64,000 nt of DNA from Erpobdella octoculata (lineage: Eukaryota > Annelida > Clitellata > Hirudinida > Erpobdellidae), in the NCBI GenBank assembly GCA_963978895.1, contig OZ022247.1, positions 3,492,952 through 3,556,951 of the forward strand, given 5' to 3'. How positions within the stretch are numbered: position 1 is the stretch's first letter; every line of letters begins with the position of its first letter. The notes under the pieces are model-generated. The model saw only the letters and a list, made by a program, of their open reading frames with translations. It made no database searches and was not told the DNA's origin. The position numbers and the translations under genes are program-made. Of this stretch, positions 1 to 64,000 are shown piece by piece.

Positions 1-1
1 A

Positions 2-49242
<49,241 letters not shown>

Positions 49243-49429
49243 TTTATAATGTTGAACTTTCACTTCTGTGCTGCATTATTTATTTTTTAATTCTATTTCA
49301 TTTTTTTTTAATTGTTCTTCGCTTCTATGTGTTCACTGCAGCATATTTAAAGTCATTTTGGCACCAAAGTACTTTTAATGTATTCATATTTGTTGTTTTA
49401 CTTAAAATTTTTCTTTGACAAACATCAGC

Positions 49430-49435
49430 AATAAA
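49430..49435 (+). terminator. Polyadenylation signal of the full-length ADGRV1 transcript
   Basis: An AATAAA lies about 190 bases after the stop codon at 49240-49242, within AT-rich 3' UTR. It is followed by a TG-rich stretch (gattggtgtgtttc). Confidence 0.6.
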
Positions 49436-50403
49436 ATTTGATTGGTGTGTTTCAATCTGTTAATGATAAAGATGGATAAACTAGTGTTTGCATAGGTACC
49501 GTTGCAATCAGACAGCTTACAAAAATTAGATAAAAGCTTAAAAAACTTCTAATTTAAAAATGAAATAGCAAGTGATCATAAAAATAAATTTAAAAAAATA
49601 TTTGCATTTTCTTTTTTATGACAACCAACTTTCAAACTAAAACTTTAATTTGAAAATGCTGCTATGATTCCAGAAGAGCACTGTTTATGCTTTCCTTATC
49701 AAATGTGAATGCATTAAATATTAAATTACATCAATTAATTGTTTAATAAGTGTTTTGGAAACATCAAAATTATGTACTGTCTTCCAGCTTAACCATATCC
49801 TATAAGTTTTAGAGCTGTAAGTGATTGGGAAATTTTAAAAACTTCTACTTCAAGATTTGATTTGTACTGACAAACGAAAGGGTGAAGTTAAACAAAAGCA
49901 TTTAATAAATAGATGATTGACTACAGGTACAAAACAGTATATGCCTGTGTCAGTCAGTGATTTTGTAGAACATGTGAAGAAATTAAGTTCTATAGCACTA
50001 ATTCAGTAATTTATATAGCGCTTTCTTCAATGAAATGTTTGAGGATGTTCGGCTAAGAATGGACCAAAAAGGAAGGTTTTAAGCCCGTGGCAAAAAGAAA
50101 TGTGAGACGAAGATGTAACAGAGAGAGAAGGCTGGAGAGAATTCCAGAGTAAGAAGATAAGCATTTGGCAAAAGAGTTAAAATGATATTTGAAAGAACAC
50201 GTAAAGTGTTCATCAGAAGTAGATGCATAAGTTTAAGTTTGTTTCAATAGGATGAACCCGTGTGGAAACAAGTCGATGATGATGATGCAGATGCTACTCA
50301 AAATATAATAAGAAAGTATTATATAATTTCAACACTTCTTTCTGATAGAATATTGCTGCAATTAATAAAAATAAAACTCTTGCAACATAACAGTTATTGA
50401 CAG

Positions 50404-50409
50404 TTTATT
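50404..50409 (-). terminator. Likely NUDT2 polyadenylation signal
   Basis: The plus-strand TTTATT reads AATAAA on the minus strand, about 50 bases downstream of the NUDT2 stop codon. Confidence 0.5.
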
Positions 50410-50459
50410 TTAAATTGAAGAATGTAATGAGTTCATGTTTAAATAGATTAACCTCGATT

Positions 50460-50985
50460 TTAAGACTTTACAGGATAATTTAATTTAGCCAAAATTTCCT
50501 GAGAGGTGGTTAACACATGTTTCATTTCATCATATACAACTAAGTCAAGTGAAGTCTCAAAGTTGCACCATTTGAAAGACTGGTGCTCTTCGGATAGTTT
50601 TATATTCTGGTGAGGATTCAAAAGCATTGCTAGATAGTAATAGACAATTTTTGGCTTTGACATGACCAGATACTGAGCTGTTATAGGTGGCACATCAATA
50701 ACTTGTATCTGACTTTTCTCGATATGTGCTTCTTCTTCAGTTTCCCTATATGCCGTCACTAGGGAAGACTCCCCTTTGTCCACATGACCTGCAAATCCAT
50801 TTTTAAAAGTAGTAAGTATGTATTTGTGGAAGAAATTGTTGGTTCAGTTTGTTGTCCCATGTCGCACGCAACTCACCTTTTGGCGGCGTCCAGTGGTGAT
50901 TGCCATATGACGTTTGCAAAAGCAAGTATTCTATAGAGTCGTTAATAACTCTAAAAATTACGAATCCGGCTGCTTGTTTTGCCAT
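50460..50985 (-). CDS. NUDT2: NUDT2: bis(5'-nucleosyl)-tetraphosphatase (Ap4A hydrolase)
   Basis: Two exons on the minus strand (50985-50877 and 50788-50460), joined across an 88-bp GT-AG intron in phase 1, encode about 145 residues; human NUDT2 has 147. The protein begins MAKQAAGFVIFRV, followed by IEYLLLQTSYGNHHWTPPKG, both diagnostic of asymmetric Ap4A hydrolases. The Nudix box spans the splice: GHVDKGE, seven residues, then RETEEEAHI. The catalytic E residues are present, but the box's second Gly (EExG) is His here. Later YLVMSKPKIVYYYLA and LSEEHQSFKW match the family. The enzyme cleaves Ap4A to AMP and ATP in the cytosol or nucleus. I chose the ATG at 50985 because of family length and a good Kozak context (AAAATGG). 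An in-frame upstream start exists at 51114. Confidence 0.93.
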
Positions 50986-51114
50986 TTTCTTTGCAGACAA
51001 ACGCTTAGGCGCCAGAAGCAACACGACGAGCAAAAACGCAACAACAATCACCGAGCGAAAGGTAAATCGAGAAAAACAAGACATTTTGTGTAGAGCTGTC
51101 GTGGCCAACATCAT
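50986..51114 (-). other. Possible N-terminal extension of NUDT2
   Basis: The NUDT2 frame stays open upstream of the chosen start and has ATGs at 51114, 51111 and 51084. The extension would add a basic and then very hydrophobic segment (RSVIVVAFLLVVLLLAP) followed by KRLSAKK. That looks like a signal anchor or organelle-targeting leader. It is more likely 5' UTR, but it would matter if translated. Confidence 0.3.
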
Positions 51115-51409
51115 TTCACTTTTTTATTACATTAAACGCTTCTTCTTATATATTAAGAAAATTTAAGTTGTTTATTAAATAAAACTTGGCATTAACTACA
51201 ATACTACGTGACTATGACGCTGGTATACAGACGATCGATTTGCAGAGCCTAATTTAAATCAAACCGCAAAATTTTGTAATACAGGTAAAATAAGACTAGC
51301 TATATTTTAAACATATGTATACCATAAATTTTAGTATTAAATATTTTTCTGAAATTTAATTTGTTTTTTAAATATATGTGTGTGATGTATATATAAGTTT
51401 TTAGCTTGA
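51115..51409. promoter_or_regulatory. Probable shared (bidirectional) promoter region of NUDT2 and the GALNT gene
   Basis: NUDT2 starts on the minus strand at 50985. A likely non-coding first exon of the GALNT gene ends at 51531 on the plus strand. The head-to-head gap is short and holds no other gene. I see no clear TATA box; the assignment rests on gene arrangement only. Confidence 0.3.
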
Positions 51410-51531
51410 CTACGTGTGTGACCGTCGTGAGTGTGTTCTGTTGTGCTGGTACTCGTGTAGCCGACGATATTTTGTTTTAGATTAGAGGATATTAGCAATT
51501 TTAGGACATTTATTTTTGTTTTGTTTTTCTG
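51410..51531 (+). other. Probable non-coding first exon of the GALNT gene
   Basis: A GC-richer stretch ends in a strong donor (tttttctg|gtaagt, gt at 51532). A matching acceptor (acattttag) ends at 52701, 118 bases before the GALNT start codon. The transcription start is not visible, so the left limit is approximate. Confidence 0.4.
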
Positions 51532-51996
51532 GTAAGTTGTTTGTGTGTGTGTATTTTTAAAAATATTTCTAAAGTACGATCTAGACTGTACTGTAGAGTT
51601 GAGTAAAGATAAAAGAGGAAAGAGTAAATAAAGTCAATTATTAATTACACTTACAAAGTCATTAAAATTAAACTCAAATAAAATCAAACATTGTAAGTTT
51701 AAGCTAATAATATCAAATACTGATTTATTATTTCTTTTTTTATTCAGGAGAAGCTATTGCCTAATAGCCCTAATAATAGTAATTTTTTGCAGTTCTATTT
51801 ATTTTAATGAATTTAATGTTTTAAAAAGCAGAAAAGATTCAAGAAGATAAAATTAGATTTGTTTTGTTTAACATTTTCATTTAAAAACAAGATTTTACCT
51901 TTGAAATTAATTTATTTAACAACTCTGAATGTCAGAATGATGTGCATTGTAAATTATTACACATGCTGATTAGGCTTTTTTGATCACCTTTTAGCG

Positions 51997-52651
51997 CAGT
52001 GGTTCTCAACCTTTTTTAGGGGTCCGCAAACTAAAAACATCTAAAAAGTTTTGCGGCACACAAAAATGAAAAAGGAATTTGAAAATAAAAAATTTTTCAT
52101 TTTCACATGTTTGATAATGGCTGAGTTTGTTTACGAAGATCAAAAGTTGTCATTTGCTTGACAACTTCGAGTTGCAAAGTAAAAAATAAAAACTCGAGGA
52201 TCTTCTGATCCTAACGCAACGAAATCAAACTCGATGTACTTTTCTTTAAATTTTCGCTTAACTTTTGGCTTTTTTGTTTAATTGACATTTTTTTAGCTAA
52301 CAATTTAAAAAAAAACTATCCATGGATGAAAAACGAAAAAGTTTATAACTATGACACGTGAAAACTAAGTTTGTAACTATTTGTTGTTGCCTCTCTTCAA
52401 ACATAGACTCACAAATGAAACAAAATCTTTAAAGCCCAGAATTGTACACAAAGTAAAGATATATGTCCTGCCAGTTTTAAAATCTGACACCGAATACAAA
52501 TACATTACAAATTCTAACAATTTGGATTATTAAAAAAAAAACTATGAAATTATTTCAAAGTTTAAAAGCGCAAGGAATTTCAAACATTTTTTTTTTTAAA
52601 TCTCGTGGCACACCTAAAAATCGTTTGCAGCACACAGGTTTAGAATCAATG
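51997..52651. mobile_element. Non-autonomous hAT-like element
   Basis: The left end reads CAGTGGTTCTCAACCTTTTT, the classic terminal repeat of many hAT transposons. The right end, reverse-complemented, reads CATTGATTCTAAACCTGTGT, an imperfect match. The flanking 8-mers TTTTAGCG and TTTTATCC agree at six of eight positions, as expected for an aged 8-bp target duplication. Both subterminal parts also share GCGGCACAC / GTGGCACAC strings in inverted orientation. No transposase frame is visible. It lies in the 5' UTR intron of the GALNT gene. Confidence 0.75.
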
Positions 52652-52819
52652 TTTTATCCATTTGGCCTTTTGTTAATATATTCTTATATATTACATTTTA
52701 GGAATTTATGGAGCTTTGAAAGAATCAGCAGCCAGCCATATATTGTTTAAGTGGGTTTGTCTCACTCCAATAATCAAAAACCTCCTACATCATCACCATC
52801 ATCACCATCATCCTAAAGC

Positions 52820-64000
<11,181 letters not shown>

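Larger units (their letters stand above)
49243..50459. other. Intergenic region between the convergent 3' ends of ADGRV1 and NUDT2
   Basis: It contains the ADGRV1 3' UTR and polyadenylation signal, the likely NUDT2 polyadenylation signal on the minus strand, and a segment at about 50005-50260 that looks like a degraded retroelement 3' end (it opens with TTTATATAGCGCTTTCTTC). No other gene is seen. Confidence 0.6.

Overview
This window is animal nuclear DNA. It is AT-rich, its genes are split by GT-AG introns, and it is full of microsatellites, minisatellites, LINE and SINE copies and small DNA transposons. The mix of CR1- and L2-type LINE remnants, a tRNA-derived SINE, mariner-, pogo- and hAT-like elements and mostly short introns (about 60-900 bp) points to a non-vertebrate metazoan. 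I cannot place the phylum from sequence alone.

Positions 2-49242 (+) hold one giant gene that I recognise as ADGRV1 (VLGR1/GPR98/MASS1), the very large adhesion GPCR. I resolved 103 exons by hand. Nearly all splice sites are GT-AG, and the reading phase closes at every junction. The joined frame is about 18.95 kb, or about 6,316 codons, almost the length of the human protein (about 6,300 residues). In order it has a signal peptide, 11 Calx-beta modules, a LamG/pentraxin-like domain, 13 Calx-beta modules, an EPTP/EAR repeat region, 15 more Calx-beta modules, a GAIN/GPS region, seven membrane helices and a cytoplasmic tail. Three points stand out: the GPS lacks the His-Leu-Ser/Thr cleavage tripeptide; the spliced tail ends in a class II-type PDZ ligand; and reading through the last intron gives a shorter tail with a class I-type ligand, followed at once by a polyadenylation signal.

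Positions 50460-50985 (-) hold a compact two-exon NUDT2, a Nudix diadenosine-tetraphosphate hydrolase. From 52820 (+), divergent from NUDT2, starts a polypeptide GalNAc-transferase of the GALNT1/13 type. Its first six coding exons are complete; the seventh begins 15 bases before the window ends. A probable non-coding first exon (donor at 51532) suggests that the two genes share a promoter region around 51.0-51.5 kb.

The three genes have no evident shared pathway: one is a surface and adhesion receptor, one a cytosolic nucleotide hydrolase and one a Golgi O-glycosyltransferase. The rest of the window is introns and intergenic DNA rich in tandem repeats and transposable-element relics. I list these separately.
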